Positions 10,083 through 20,170 are shown, counted from the stretch's first letter. The stretch is DNA of 64,000 nucleotides from Clostridiales bacterium (GCA_015056145.1 SVGY01000001.1:434001-498000); one strand, 5' to 3'. The notes: generated by a model not told the origin, from the sequence alone. A program made the numbers and translations.

Positions 10083-10484
10083 TCAGTCAGGCCGGATGGC
10101 CTCCATAATATAGTCAAGTACTTCGCCAATCCAGGGAAGGTTCTTTCTGGCCAGGTTCTGCAGCAACCATACCAGCAGCGCACCCAGCACTGAAAAGCCT
10201 ATGGCCATGCCCACACCCCGGGCGATGCCGCCCCAAAAATTGCTCCAGAACATGCGCTTGCGGTCGTCCACATACCGCATATAATCTGCCAGACGGAGTC
10301 GCTCCATGGACGCCGACCAGCGATCTATCTGCGCAACAAGGAAATGTACTCTGTCCGCATCCTCCCGAAGGCGCTTTTCATCCGGCAATCCATCCAGCGA
10401 TGGTCTTTCCTGCCGGGTTTGGTTTTCCGCTTTTGCCAAATCCGATTTGTTCTGTTCAGGTTTTACCTCTTTTTCCGCCGGCAT
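10083..10484 (-). CDS. Small predicted membrane-anchored protein
   Basis: 133 aa, charged N-terminus and one or two hydrophobic segments (GGIARGVGMAIGFSVLGALLVWLLQNL); upstream of lspA. Confidence 0.6.
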   Translation of the reverse strand: MPAEKEVKPEQNKSDLAKAENQTRQERPSLDGLPDEKRLREDADRVHFLVAQIDRWSASMERLRLADYMRYVDDRKRMFWSNFWGGIARGVGMAIGFSVLGALLVWLLQNLARKNLPWIGEVLDYIMEAIRPD

Positions 10485-10601
10485 ACTTTCACCCCCTTTG
10501 GTGAGTATGTGCCAAAAGCGGAAAAAGCTTGCAAAATGAAGCGCATATTCATTATAGCGGATTATTTTCTTTCGTCAATGAGTGGGATGAAAAGCTCAAA
10601 A

Positions 10602-10633
10602 AAAGAACCACCGCAGATGCGATGGTTCTTTTG
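10602..10633 (-). terminator. Intrinsic terminator of the rplQ operon
   Basis: Stem AAAAGAACCA/TGGTTCTTTT followed (minus strand) by a U-rich tract. Confidence 0.8.
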
Positions 10634-10654
10634 CGGTACCCGGTGCAAATGAGA

Positions 10655-11164
10655 TCAGATGATCTCGATCAGGCACATTTCAGCGGCGTCGCCACGACGG
10701 GGTCCCAGCTTGTAAATGCGGGTGTAGCCACCGGCGCACTTCTTTTCTTCGTTGCGCTTCTTGAACTTGGGGCCGATCTCACGGAACAGCTTCTCCACCA
10801 CGGGGTACTTAACGTCCTTGGTGCGCTCTTTCCATTCAGCCTTGTCTTCGTCCTTGCGCTTGAGATCCGGGATCTCGTAGAGGTAGCTCATGATGATGCG
10901 GCGAGCGTGGAGCTTGCTGGGTGCATCGTTCACGGTTTCGAGGGTCACGAGCTGACCCTTATCGTTATGGGTTTCTTTAGTGGTAGCGATGGTGTTATCG
11001 CACTCATTCACGGCCAGGGTGATCAAGCGCTCAGCCACACGACGAACTTCCTTGGCGCGAGCCTCGGTGGTCTCGATGCGGCCATACCAGATCAGGTTGG
11101 TGACCTGGTTGCGCAGCAGTGCTTTGCGCTGATCAGCAGTGCGGCCCAATTTGCGTTGTGCCAT
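10655..11164 (-). CDS. rplQ: 50S ribosomal protein L17
   Basis: [41 protein letters not shown]. Confidence 0.97.
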   Translation of the reverse strand: MAQRKLGRTADQRKALLRNQVTNLIWYGRIETTEARAKEVRRVAERLITLAVNECDNTIATTKETHNDKGQLVTLETVNDAPSKLHARRIIMSYLYEIPDLKRKDEDKAEWKERTKDVKYPVVEKLFREIGPKFKKRNEEKKCAGGYTRIYKLGPRRGDAAEMCLIEII

Positions 11165-11198
11165 GGTCTGTATCCTCCTGCATGTTCATCAAAGGTGG

Positions 11199-12143
11199 TT
11201 AGTCGTCGCTGGGACGCAGGCCGAGGCCGAGGGCCTCCAGCTTCTGCTCCACTTCCTCCAGGCTCTTGCGGCCCAGATTGCGAACCTTCATCATATCTTC
11301 CTGATTGCGCTGAACCAGTTCGGCGATGGTGTTGATGCCTGCACGCTTCAAGCAGTTGTAAGCGCGGACGCTCAAATCCAGCTCCTCGATGGTCATTTCG
11401 AGAACCTTTTCCTTCTTGTCGTCTTCCTGATCGGTGAAGGCGATGGTGGTCACCTGCTCGGTGAGGCCCACGAAGAGGCTCAGGTGCTCGGTAAGAATCT
11501 TAGCTGCAAGGCTGATGGCCTCGTCAGGCTGCACGCTGCCGTCGGTCCATACCTCGAGGGTCAGCTTATCGTAGTCGGTAATCTGGCCAACACGGGTGTC
11601 GGTAACGGAGTAGTTCACCTTGCGGATGGGGGTGAAGATGGAGTCGATCGGGATCACTCCGATAGGCATGCCGGCATACTTGTTCTTGTCTGCGCTGACA
11701 TAGCCGCGACCGGTATCCATGGTCAGGGTCATCTCAAGGTGTGCATCCTCGTTCAGGGTGGCGATGTGGGCATCGGGGTTTACGAATTCCAATTCTTCGT
11801 CGGTGACGATATCCTTGGCGGTAACTTCGCAGGGGCCCTTCAGGTCCAGCGTGACGGTCTTCATCTGATCGGAGTAAATCTTGGCAGAAAGAGCCTTGAG
11901 GTTCAGGATGATCTCGCTCACGTCCTCGGTAACACCGGGGATGGTGGAGAACTCGTGCTGAATGCCTTCGATCTTGATGGTGGTCACTGCAGCGCCCGGC
12001 AGGGAGCTAAGCAGCACGCGACGCAGGGCGTTGCCCAGAGTGTTGCCGAAGCCACGCTCCAGGGGTTCGATAATGAACTTGCCGTATGCGTTGTCCTGAC
12101 TGAGCTCTGCACATTCGATGCGTGCTTTTTCGATTTCGATCAT
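11199..12143 (-). CDS. rpoA: RNA polymerase subunit alpha
   Basis: [34 protein letters not shown]-terminal [36 protein letters not shown]. Confidence 0.98.
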   Translation of the reverse strand: MIEIEKARIECAELSQDNAYGKFIIEPLERGFGNTLGNALRRVLLSSLPGAAVTTIKIEGIQHEFSTIPGVTEDVSEIILNLKALSAKIYSDQMKTVTLDLKGPCEVTAKDIVTDEELEFVNPDAHIATLNEDAHLEMTLTMDTGRGYVSADKNKYAGMPIGVIPIDSIFTPIRKVNYSVTDTRVGQITDYDKLTLEVWTDGSVQPDEAISLAAKILTEHLSLFVGLTEQVTTIAFTDQEDDKKEKVLEMTIEELDLSVRAYNCLKRAGINTIAELVQRNQEDMMKVRNLGRKSLEEVEQKLEALGLGLRPSDD

Positions 12144-12193
12144 TCGTTTTACCCTCCTGTTTCACAATGGGTTGAGGGAGTAAAGCCTCACGA

Positions 12194-12820
12194 TTAACGA
12201 GAGTAGAACTCGACGATCATGTTTTCCTGCACATTGATGTCAACGTCTTCACGGGCGGGAGCAGCGTTGACGGTGGCAGTCAGGTTGGCGGCGTCGACGG
12301 TCAGCCACTGGGGAATGACACGGCTGACGCCTTCCTTCACAACCTGGAAATGAGCCATATCCTTGCGGGTGGAGCGGACGGAGATCACGTCGCCAACCTT
12401 GCAGGAGTAGGAAGGAATGTCTACCTTCTTGCCATTGACGGTCATCAGACCATGGCATACGAACTGACGAGCCTGAGCACGGCTGTCAGCCAGACCGCTG
12501 CGGTACACAACGTTGTCCAGGCGCAGCTCCAGCAGCTGGAGCAGGTTTTCGCCGGTGATGCCCTTCATGTGGCTTGCACGGTCGAAGGTGCGCTTGAACT
12601 GGCCTTCCATCAGGCCGTAGCAACGGCGGGCCTTCTGCTTTTCACGAAGCTGCAGGCCGTATTCAGAAGCCTTGCGCTGGCGGGCCTGACCATGCTGGCC
12701 GGGAGGGGTGGGACGGTTAGCAACCGCACACTTGGTGGAGAAGCACTTCTCACCCTTCAGGAACAGCTTAGTGCCCTCGCGGCGGCACATACGGCATACG
12801 GAATCAGTATATCTTGCCAT
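12194..12820 (-). CDS. rpsD: 30S ribosomal protein S4, Cys-containing form
   Basis: [32 protein letters not shown] (four Cys), [25 protein letters not shown]. Confidence 0.97.
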   Translation of the reverse strand: MARYTDSVCRMCRREGTKLFLKGEKCFSTKCAVANRPTPPGQHGQARQRKASEYGLQLREKQKARRCYGLMEGQFKRTFDRASHMKGITGENLLQLLELRLDNVVYRSGLADSRAQARQFVCHGLMTVNGKKVDIPSYSCKVGDVISVRSTRKDMAHFQVVKEGVSRVIPQWLTVDAANLTATVNAAPAREDVDINVQENMIVEFYSR

Positions 12821-12840
12821 TTTAATTGTACCTCCTCGAA

Positions 12841-13242
12841 TTACACTCTTCTACGCTTGGGCGGACGGCATCCGTTGTGCGGAATGGGTGTAACGTCTTT
12901 GATCATGTTCACTTCCAGACCGGCAGCCTGCAGGGAGCGGATAGCTGCTTCACGTCCGGAACCGGGGCCCTTAACATAGACCTCAACGGTCTTCAGGCCA
13001 TACTCCATAGCGGCCTTGGCAGCGGTTTCGGCTGCCATCTGGGCTGCAAAGGGAGTGGATTTCTTGCTGCCACGGAAACCCAGTCCGCCAGCGGAGGCCC
13101 AGCTCAGGGCGTTGCCGTTGGTATCGGTCAGGGTAACGATGGTGTTGTTAAAAGAAGAACGGATATGTGCTGCGCCACGCTCTACGAGCTTCTTCTCACG
13201 GCGCTTGCGAGATACCTTCTTAAGCTTTTGCTTAGGTGCCAT
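12841..13242 (-). CDS. rpsK: 30S ribosomal protein S11
   Basis: [46 protein letters not shown]. Confidence 0.98.
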   Translation of the reverse strand: MAPKQKLKKVSRKRREKKLVERGAAHIRSSFNNTIVTLTDTNGNALSWASAGGLGFRGSKKSTPFAAQMAAETAAKAAMEYGLKTVEVYVKGPGSGREAAIRSLQAAGLEVNMIKDVTPIPHNGCRPPKRRRV

Positions 13243-13285
13243 TTTGATTATCCCTCCATGCTACATAAGCGATGTGATCAGTGGC

Positions 13286-13660
13286 TTACTTGGCCTTCTT
13301 CTTACCTGCGATGGTGCGCTTGGGGCCCTTGCGGGTACGAGCGTTGTTCTTGGTGTTCTGGCCACGAACAGGCAGGTTACGGCGATGACGAACGCCACGG
13401 TAGCAGCCGATTTCCACAAGACGCTTGATGTTCATGGAAACTTCGCGTCTGAGGTCGCCTTCCACCTTCACATTGTGCTCGATGTACTCACGAAGCTTGG
13501 AAACTTCGCTTTCGGAAAGATCCTTCACGCGGGTATCGGGGTTGATCTCGGTGGCAGCGAGGATTTCCTTGGAGGAAGCCAAGCCGATGCCGAAGATGTA
13601 GGTAAGCCCGATTTCCACACGCTTTTCTCTGGGCAGGTCCACGCCCGCAATACGTGCCAT
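13286..13660 (-). CDS. rpsM: 30S ribosomal protein S13
   Basis: [26 protein letters not shown]...[35 protein letters not shown]; the ORF-track N-terminal extension is leader sequence. Confidence 0.97.
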   Translation of the reverse strand: MARIAGVDLPREKRVEIGLTYIFGIGLASSKEILAATEINPDTRVKDLSESEVSKLREYIEHNVKVEGDLRREVSMNIKRLVEIGCYRGVRHRRNLPVRGQNTKNNARTRKGPKRTIAGKKKAK

Positions 13661-13871
13661 TAGGTTACACCTCCATAGTATGTGCTCTCTTGAGCCAAGG
13701 GTCTCTTGAAGTTGGCTTTGTCCGCGTAGAGAGAGCGAAGCATCGCCCAAGACCCCGCACAGCGTAAGCTGCGCTTTGTCAATTGTTGTTGTTTCTGTCT
13801 GGCCCATGGTCACGCAGGTTTTGAGGCCCACATGCAGCCGCCCATGGCTCCGGGCATACTCCAACCTGTAA

Positions 13872-13901
13872 ATAATAGCATACATTTCCGGGGCTTGTAA
13901 A
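13872..13901 (-). promoter_or_regulatory. Predicted sigma-A promoter of the alpha operon (extended -10)
   Basis: Minus strand TTTACA-18 nt-TATTAT with TGC just before the -10. Confidence 0.55.
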
Positions 13902-14064
13902 GGTTTTTTTGAAATTTTTTTCAGGAGATTTTGCTGTTTTATGAGCGGCAAAATTTCATTTGCCAAATTAGAACATTTATATATGTTAATTACCAGTTCG
14001 ATGCAGCAACAAAAAAGTCCTTTTTTGGCGAGGGGATTCTTAAGGAACAATTTGTCCAACAACG

Positions 14065-14100
14065 AACAAACGAGCATCCGTGTTTGGATGCTCGTTTGTT
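14065..14100. terminator. 15-bp perfect intergenic hairpin, likely terminator after the MATE gene
   Basis: AACAAACGAGCATCC-GTGTTT-GGATGCTCGTTTGTT. Confidence 0.55.
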
Positions 14101-14205
14101 TATGTAGTCCTCAAACGCAATGCACAGGAACGGTGCGTATAATTGCGCCCTCACCTAACAAGGGAAAGTGGGCTTTAGGCCTGCTCGGCAAATTGGAATT
14201 TGTCA

Positions 14206-15519
14206 CTATGCCTTTATAAGTTCTGGCATCATATAGACTATTCCAATAATGGCAGCACCACTTTCTGCAATGGTGACTGCCCACCATATTCCGCTTCCGC
14301 CCATCAGCAATGGCAACACATACAGCAAAATCGCAGAAAGAATAACACCCCGCAGCATTGAAACAAGGGTTGCTAAATTGGCTCTCCCCACAGATTGCAG
14401 ATAGGCAGTTACGAATAGACTTATTGCCATGGGCAAGTAGGACATCGCATACACACGGATAATGTTCGGTGCAATCTCTGCTACGCCTGGAGTTACTTTC
14501 ATAAACAAGGAGACCATTTGCGACGGGAACAATGCGCATAGACCAAAGCAGACAAGCCCGGAAATGAGTGCCACTTTTAAGCCAAGTTTGCCGACGATTT
14601 GATACCTTTCTTTTTGGTTTGCCCCATAGTTTACGGACACTACCGGTTGGGCAGCCTGCCCGATTCCTGCAAAAATACTGATGAATAGTGCAGTTACGGT
14701 GGAAAGCATTCCGTAAACAGCAAGCGCATCCGAACCGGAATACTTCATGATCTGGTTGTTGATGATGTAGGTAACGAGCGTCATTGCGATTTGGGTAACA
14801 CCAGCACCAATACCCAGCGCGGAAATATTCTTAATGGCCTTGAACCATTGGAACGGTTTTGCAAGACGCAGGGAGGTTTTCCCAAGCAGGATATAGCGAA
14901 TCAGAATAACACTTTGAATCAACGAACCAAGCACGGTCGCCAATGCAGCGCCTGTCATTCCCATCCCCATGGGAAAAACAAACACAATATCGCCTATGAT
15001 GTTAATGATCCCACCGATCATTGTAACGTTCATAACGAACTTCGGAGCTCCATCTGTTCTGATGTATGCACCGAGAAAAGAAACCAAGACAAAGGAGGGA
15101 AACGCGGCAAAAATCCATCTGCCATATTCCATGGCGTAGGGCAGCAAAACATCATCGGCACCAAACAGACGGTAAATCTGTTCTTGAAACAAAATGCTCA
15201 AAAGCCAAAAGATGGCAGTAACGATGCCAACATAAATAAGCGATGCTGTAAAATAGGCATTGCCCTTTTCCTGATTTCCTTCGCCTCTTGCACGGCTCAT
15301 CAGGACTGAACCGCCAATACCACAAATCAAATCAATGCAGTGCGCGATCGTAAAGCAGGGCAACACAATTGCACAAGCAGCGGTCCCATTTGGACCAACA
15401 TCCTGGCCGATCACGATGGTATCCACGAAACTATATATTGCAATGGCAACCGCCGCACTCACAGCAGGAAAAAGGTATCTATAAAAGATTCTTATAGGAT
15501 TATCCTTTAAGAGATCCAT
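14206..15519 (-). CDS. MATE family efflux transporter
   Basis: Multi-TM MatE protein: MDLLKDNPIRIFYRYLFPAVSAAVAIAIYSFVDTIVIGQDVGPNGTAA. Confidence 0.93.
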   Translation of the reverse strand: MDLLKDNPIRIFYRYLFPAVSAAVAIAIYSFVDTIVIGQDVGPNGTAACAIVLPCFTIAHCIDLICGIGGSVLMSRARGEGNQEKGNAYFTASLIYVGIVTAIFWLLSILFQEQIYRLFGADDVLLPYAMEYGRWIFAAFPSFVLVSFLGAYIRTDGAPKFVMNVTMIGGIINIIGDIVFVFPMGMGMTGAALATVLGSLIQSVILIRYILLGKTSLRLAKPFQWFKAIKNISALGIGAGVTQIAMTLVTYIINNQIMKYSGSDALAVYGMLSTVTALFISIFAGIGQAAQPVVSVNYGANQKERYQIVGKLGLKVALISGLVCFGLCALFPSQMVSLFMKVTPGVAEIAPNIIRVYAMSYLPMAISLFVTAYLQSVGRANLATLVSMLRGVILSAILLYVLPLLMGGSGIWWAVTIAESGAAIIGIVYMMPELIKA

Positions 15520-15961
15520 CTCTCATATCCTCCTCAAATGCTTCCTTTAAGTTTTTGCCGAAATATTCAAGGGCCTCTATAAAGGTATCCGAGTATTTGT
15601 CCAACGTTTTTGTAAGTGCGGTACTTTCTGCACGATAAATGAAATCTAAAATCTCTCTTGAAAAGAGTTTACCGGTGTCAGTCAGTGTTATCTGCATTTC
15701 ACGCCGTTTCCCTGGTATCGCAGCTAAAGTCAAAACGCCTTGCGATTCCCATTTCTTTGTGATGGTATTGACCGTCGTTTTCGGCACGAGCCATTTGTCG
15801 CATATTTCCTTTTGCGAATGCGGCCGACCGTCATCGAGTGCATATAAAATGCAAAGTTCAGCATCGGATAACCGTCTTTTCTTTTCACTCGTGTAATAAA
15901 CCTCATCAATATTATACAATGCAAGGATGAGTCTTTTTGCTTTTACTCTGATATCTTTCAT
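15500..15961 (-). CDS. MarR family transcriptional regulator
   Basis: Winged helix: SQKEICDKWLVPKTTVNTITKKWESQGVLTLAAIPGKRREMQITLTDTGK; overlaps the MATE start. Confidence 0.88.
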   Translation of the reverse strand: MKDIRVKAKRLILALYNIDEVYYTSEKKRRLSDAELCILYALDDGRPHSQKEICDKWLVPKTTVNTITKKWESQGVLTLAAIPGKRREMQITLTDTGKLFSREILDFIYRAESTALTKTLDKYSDTFIEALEYFGKNLKEAFEEDMRDGSLKG

Positions 15962-15975
15962 TGAAACCTCCATAA

Positions 15976-16013
15976 TACGACATCGTACTATGATAGTATA
16001 GTCCGATGTCGTA
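15976..16013. promoter_or_regulatory. Long inverted repeat operator over the marR-MATE promoter
   Basis: TACGACATCGTACTAT-GATAGT-ATAGTCCGATGTCGTA (16-bp arms, one mismatch) overlapping minus-strand TTGACA (16018-16023)-17-TATACT (15995-16000). Confidence 0.85.
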
Positions 16014-16124
16014 CTTTTGTCAACGCGTTATACAAAAACAGGTGTCCCCGAAGTGACACCTTAATCAACGATCGTCAGTTCAACAAATTCAAGTTTATCG
16101 CTTTCATTCTATCACGCAGAACAA

Positions 16125-16156
16125 GAAACAGCAAGCCTTGGCGGGCTTGCTGTTTC
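16125..16156. repeat. 13-bp perfect inverted repeat of unknown function
   Basis: GAAACAGCAAGCC-TTGGCG-GGCTTGCTGTTTC in the marR/M42 divergent region. Confidence 0.7.
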
Positions 16157-16251
16157 GGTATTTCTTTGGTGCAAAGTGAAGGATAACTTCTTCCTTTCCA
16201 TCCTCCCAGCTGAACGCAATTTCCTTTTTCCCATTTCTCCCCCCTCCCCCA

Positions 16252-16280
16252 TTGCCACCGCAACAAAAAACAGCTATAAT
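16252..16280 (+). promoter_or_regulatory. Predicted promoter of the M42 operon
   Basis: TTGCCA-17 nt-TATAAT upstream of ATG 16328. Confidence 0.65.
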
Positions 16281-16327
16281 ACATAAACACCCCTGTGTAA
16301 CAAATCCAAACGAAAGGCAGATACTCA

Positions 16328-17404
16328 ATGGACATCTTTGCATATCTGGAAGGCATGGCTGTGCAGCACGGCCCCAGCGGCCACGAAGGTTCCGTTGCCC
16401 AGTGGATGGCAGAACGTTTCCGCCCCCTGTGCGACGAAGTGACCATCGATGCGCTGTACAATGTCATCGCAGTAAAAAAAGCCACTCTGCCCACCCCGGA
16501 CGGCAGTCCCGCTCCCCGGGTGATGCTGGCAGCCCATCAGGATGAAATTGCCCTGATGGTTTCCGATATTCTCCCCGACGGCACCCTGCGCATGGGCCAG
16601 GTAGGCGGCGTTGATCCCCGAATCCTCCCTGCCAGCACCGTCACCGTGCACGCCAGCGGCAAGGGCGAAACCCAGAAGCTGCTGGGCGTTGTGGGCGCAA
16701 CTCCTCCCCATTTGCTCAGCGCTGCAGACCGGGCCCATAACTACAAACGGGAAGATCTGTTTGTGGACCTGGGCATGGCCGCCGACAAGGTCAGGGAGCT
16801 GGTGCAGATCGGTGATCTCATCACCCTCCACGGCGAGGCCACCAAGCTGCTCAACCACCGTGTTGCTTCCAAAACCATGGACGACCGTGCCTGCGTGGGC
16901 TGCCTGCTGATGGCTGCGGAGCGCCTTCAGACCATGCAGCACATGTGCGATATCTATTTCGTAGCCACCAGTCAGGAAGAAGTGGGCTGCAAGGGCGCAG
17001 CCACCGCAGCCTTCTCGGTGGATCCCGATCTGGCCGTGGCCCTGGATGTAACCCACGCCACCATTCCTGCCAGCCGCCCCGATACCACCGTTCCGCTGGA
17101 TGCTCCTGCCCTGACCTACGGCCCTTACATCCAGCACAGGCTTCTTGAGCGCATGAAGAAGACTGCACGGGATAACGGCATCCGCATCAATACCGAGCTG
17201 GCCTCCAGCGCCACCCACACCGATACCGACAATATCCAGATCGCCCGGGCAGGCGTACCCTGCGTGCTCATCGATCTGCCGCTGAAATACATGCACACCA
17301 CCGTGGAACTGCTTGACATGGACGTAATTTCCGAATGCGGAAGGCTTCTGGCCCTGTTCCTGGCAGGCATCGACGAGAAATGGGAGGATGGCTTATGGAA
17401 CTGA
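16328..17404 (+). CDS. M42 family metallopeptidase (1 of 3)
   Basis: LAAHQDEIALMV, KTMDDRACVGC, VATSQEEVGCKGA, ALDVTHATIP, YMHTTVE metal/active-site motifs. Confidence 0.92.
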   Translation: MDIFAYLEGMAVQHGPSGHEGSVAQWMAERFRPLCDEVTIDALYNVIAVKKATLPTPDGSPAPRVMLAAHQDEIALMVSDILPDGTLRMGQVGGVDPRILPASTVTVHASGKGETQKLLGVVGATPPHLLSAADRAHNYKREDLFVDLGMAADKVRELVQIGDLITLHGEATKLLNHRVASKTMDDRACVGCLLMAAERLQTMQHMCDIYFVATSQEEVGCKGAATAAFSVDPDLAVALDVTHATIPASRPDTTVPLDAPALTYGPYIQHRLLERMKKTARDNGIRINTELASSATHTDTDNIQIARAGVPCVLIDLPLKYMHTTVELLDMDVISECGRLLALFLAGIDEKWEDGLWN

Positions 17405-18435
17405 AACAGCTGTGCGAAATGCAGGGCATCAGCGGACGGGAAGAGCTTGTCCGCATGGCCATCTACAACGAATGCGTGGAAGTGCTTGGCAAAGACAGCG
17501 TAAAGCTGGATCGCATGGGCAACGTTATTGCCCACAAGGCCGGCTATGACAAGGACGCTCCCCACGTCATGCTTACTGCCCATATGGACGAAGTAGGCCT
17601 CATGGTTATTAACGCCACCGAGGATGGCTTGCTCCGGGTACGGGCCATTGGCGGCATTGATCCCCGTGTACTGGTTTCCAAGCGGGTCAAAGTGGGCTAT
17701 GCCCTTCCTGCCAAGGAGGATCAACCCGAAAAGAAGCCTCTCAACGGCGTAATCGGCGCCATGGCCATCCACCAGCAGACCGCTGCGGACCGGAAAAACG
17801 TGCTGCCTATTGACCAGCTCTTCGTTGATATTGGCGCAAGGGACAAGGACGAGGCCCTGTCCAAGGCTCCTGAGGGCACGCCCATTACCTTCGCCACGGA
17901 GTATACCCCCTTTGGTGATGACATGCTGCTGACCAAGGCTGCCGACGACCGTGTGGGCTGCTACAACATGCTTCGCCTGCTTCACGCCAATGTAAAGGGC
18001 GATACGGACTTCGTGTTCACCTGCCAGGAAGAGGTGGGTTGCCGTGGTGCAACCGGTGCAGCCTTCCGCATTCAGCCTGATGTAGCCATTGCTCTGGAAG
18101 GCACCACTGCCAATGATGCAGGCGATATGCCTGAGGTTTCCAAGGTGTGCCAGTGCGGCAAAGGCGTTGCCATCAGCTTTATGGATAACGCTTCCATTGC
18201 CAATCCGGAGCTGTTCCGTGAAATGCTTGCCGTCGCAAAAAAGGCAGGAGTAAACCATCAGGTGAAGATGAGCGTTTCCGGCGGCAACGAAGGCGGCGCA
18301 ATGCAGCGTTCCGGCTCCGGCGCACGCACCGTGGTGCTCAGCGTTCCCTGCCGCTACATCCATTCCCCCTCTACCGTGTGCTCCCTCAGCGATATTGAGG
18401 CCCAGTACCTTTTGGCCAAAGCCTATCTTGAATAA
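17395..18435 (+). CDS. M42 family metallopeptidase (2 of 3)
   Basis: LTAHMDEVGLMV, DDRVGCYN, TCQEEVGCRGA, ALEGTTAND, YIHSPSTV. Confidence 0.92.
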   Translation: MELKQLCEMQGISGREELVRMAIYNECVEVLGKDSVKLDRMGNVIAHKAGYDKDAPHVMLTAHMDEVGLMVINATEDGLLRVRAIGGIDPRVLVSKRVKVGYALPAKEDQPEKKPLNGVIGAMAIHQQTAADRKNVLPIDQLFVDIGARDKDEALSKAPEGTPITFATEYTPFGDDMLLTKAADDRVGCYNMLRLLHANVKGDTDFVFTCQEEVGCRGATGAAFRIQPDVAIALEGTTANDAGDMPEVSKVCQCGKGVAISFMDNASIANPELFREMLAVAKKAGVNHQVKMSVSGGNEGGAMQRSGSGARTVVLSVPCRYIHSPSTVCSLSDIEAQYLLAKAYLE

Positions 18436-18470
18436 AAGTTGAGAAATATGTGATGAACGGAGGTTCTCCT

Positions 18471-19457
18471 ATGTTTGAATTGATTCGCACGCTGGTCAAC
18501 GCCTATGGCGCCACCGGCCGTGAAAAAGCGGTTTCCGAAGTGATCGAATCCCTTGTAAAGCCCCATGTGGACAGCATTTCCCGGGATGCGCTGGGCAACC
18601 TGATCTGCGTAAAGAAGGGTACCGATGAAAACGGCAAGAAAATCATGCTTTCCGCCCATATGGACCACATCGGTTTCATTGTTGTGGCTGTAGAAAAGGA
18701 AGGCTTCCTCCGGGTGATGCCCGTAGGCGGCATCGGCCTCAACGTCAGCAAGACCCGTCACGTCAGCTTTGAAAACGGCGTGCAGGGCATCATCGTGCAG
18801 CAGCCCGTAAACGAAGGCGAGACTCCCGCCATGAAGCACATGTTCATCGACATTGGTGCGGAAAGCGACGAGGAAGCCCTCAGCATGATCCAGCTGGGTG
18901 ACGTAGCCGTATACAGCAATGATTGTTTCCGCCTTGGCAAGAACCGTGTTTCCGCCCCCGCCATGGACGACCGCATCGCCTGTGCGTTGCTGGTGAGCGT
19001 GCTTCAAAACCTGCCCGAAACCAAAAACACCGTGTATGCCGTGTTCTCCACCCAGGAGGAAGTGGGCTGCCGTGGTGCGAAGGTTGCCGCCTTCGGCATC
19101 GAGCCTGACGTAGGCATTGCCCTTGACGTAACTGCCAACGGCGACACTCCCGAAACCAAGCTGCCCGCCGTGAAGCTGGGCGCAGGGGCCGCCGTAAAGA
19201 TCATGGACCGTGGCAGCATTTCCAACCCCGATCTGGTAAACGAGCTGCTGGATGTCGGCAAGCGTGCAGGCGTACCCACCCAGCGTGAGGTACTTCCCTT
19301 CGGCGGCACCGACGCCAGCGCCATCCAGCTCAGCCGCAGCGGCGTGAAGGCCGGCACCGTTTCCATCCCCTGCCGCTATGTGCACAGCGCCTGCGAGGTG
19401 ATCGACCTGCGGGATGTGGAAGCCTGCAAGGGTCTGCTGCTGGAGTACCTGAAATAA
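18471..19457 (+). CDS. M42 family metallopeptidase (3 of 3)
   Basis: LSAHMDHIGFIV, PAMDDRIACALL, STQEEVGCRGA, ALDVTANGD, YVHSACEV; SD GGAGG before ATG. Confidence 0.92.
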   Translation: MFELIRTLVNAYGATGREKAVSEVIESLVKPHVDSISRDALGNLICVKKGTDENGKKIMLSAHMDHIGFIVVAVEKEGFLRVMPVGGIGLNVSKTRHVSFENGVQGIIVQQPVNEGETPAMKHMFIDIGAESDEEALSMIQLGDVAVYSNDCFRLGKNRVSAPAMDDRIACALLVSVLQNLPETKNTVYAVFSTQEEVGCRGAKVAAFGIEPDVGIALDVTANGDTPETKLPAVKLGAGAAVKIMDRGSISNPDLVNELLDVGKRAGVPTQREVLPFGGTDASAIQLSRSGVKAGTVSIPCRYVHSACEVIDLRDVEACKGLLLEYLK

Positions 19458-19477
19458 GTCGCAAACAGCATTCCTGG

Positions 19478-19514
19478 CATACACAGCAGCATTGTCTGCT
19501 GTGTATGTTTTTTC
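19478..19514 (+). terminator. Intrinsic terminator of the M42 operon
   Basis: CATACACAGCAG-CATTGT-CTGCTGTGTATG followed by TTTTTTC. Confidence 0.88.
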
Positions 19515-19635
19515 AATAGATTTCCAACACCGGACATGCCGTGTCGGGTAGCAAAACAGGGCATTTCCCGCTTTGTGTCCTGTTCATTGCCCGCCACGGC
19601 TGATAGGATGTCCTTGAAAGGAGGAAGCACCGGCA

Positions 19636-20151
19636 ATGGATCAGAAAAAAATCGGCGTTTTCCTGAAGGAATTGCGCAAGCAGAAAGGGCTCACGCAAGA
19701 GCAGCTTGCAGAGCGGTTCAGCGTATCCGGCAGAACCGTATCCCGCTGGGAAAACGGAAACAACATGCCGGATCTGGATATTCTGATCGAAATATCCGAT
19801 TTCTACGAGGTCGATCTGAGAGAAATTCTGAATGGAGAAAGGAAAAGCGGGAACATGAACAAAGAAAACAACGATACTGTATTGAAAGCTGTGGATTATA
19901 CCAACGCAGAAAACGAAAGGGCCAACAAGCGGATCCGCATCTGCAACGCCATCGCCATGCTGCTGATCGTATTTTACATGATAGCAAAGGATACCGCCCT
20001 CTATGCCAGCAATTCCTTTATTGCTGCGGCTGCCGATTTTGCGCAGGGGGCAGGCGTCGGAATGTTGCTGGTGGGGCTGATCACCTCCGGGCGACATGGC
20101 GCAAAAATCAGGGCCTTCAAGCAGAGATTGCTGCACAGATCTGCCGAGTAA
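19636..20151 (+). CDS. XRE-family HTH regulator with C-terminal hydrophobic region
   Basis: IGVFLKELRKQKGLTQEQLAERFSVSGRTVSRWENGNNMPDLDILIEISDFYEVDLREIL; hydrophobic segments downstream. Confidence 0.88.
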   Translation: MDQKKIGVFLKELRKQKGLTQEQLAERFSVSGRTVSRWENGNNMPDLDILIEISDFYEVDLREILNGERKSGNMNKENNDTVLKAVDYTNAENERANKRIRICNAIAMLLIVFYMIAKDTALYASNSFIAAAADFAQGAGVGMLLVGLITSGRHGAKIRAFKQRLLHRSAE

Positions 20152-20170
20152 CCGAACAGTGCTTCACGCA

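Noticed and set aside
13286-14077. 263-aa ORF as an N-terminally extended S13
   Set aside because: The extra N-terminus is untranslated leader containing a promoter; the canonical S13 start [15 protein letters not shown] is at 13660.
16075-16494. 139-aa minus-strand ORF overlapping the M42 promoter
   Set aside because: Overlaps the promoter and the 5' end of a conserved gene; no SD or family signal. Only its terminal segment is discussed as a possible element remnant.
16325-19484. Three long minus-strand ORFs (323, 412, 353 aa) opposite the M42 genes
   Set aside because: Shadow ORFs of conserved peptidases; their sequences resemble each other only because the M42 genes are paralogous.
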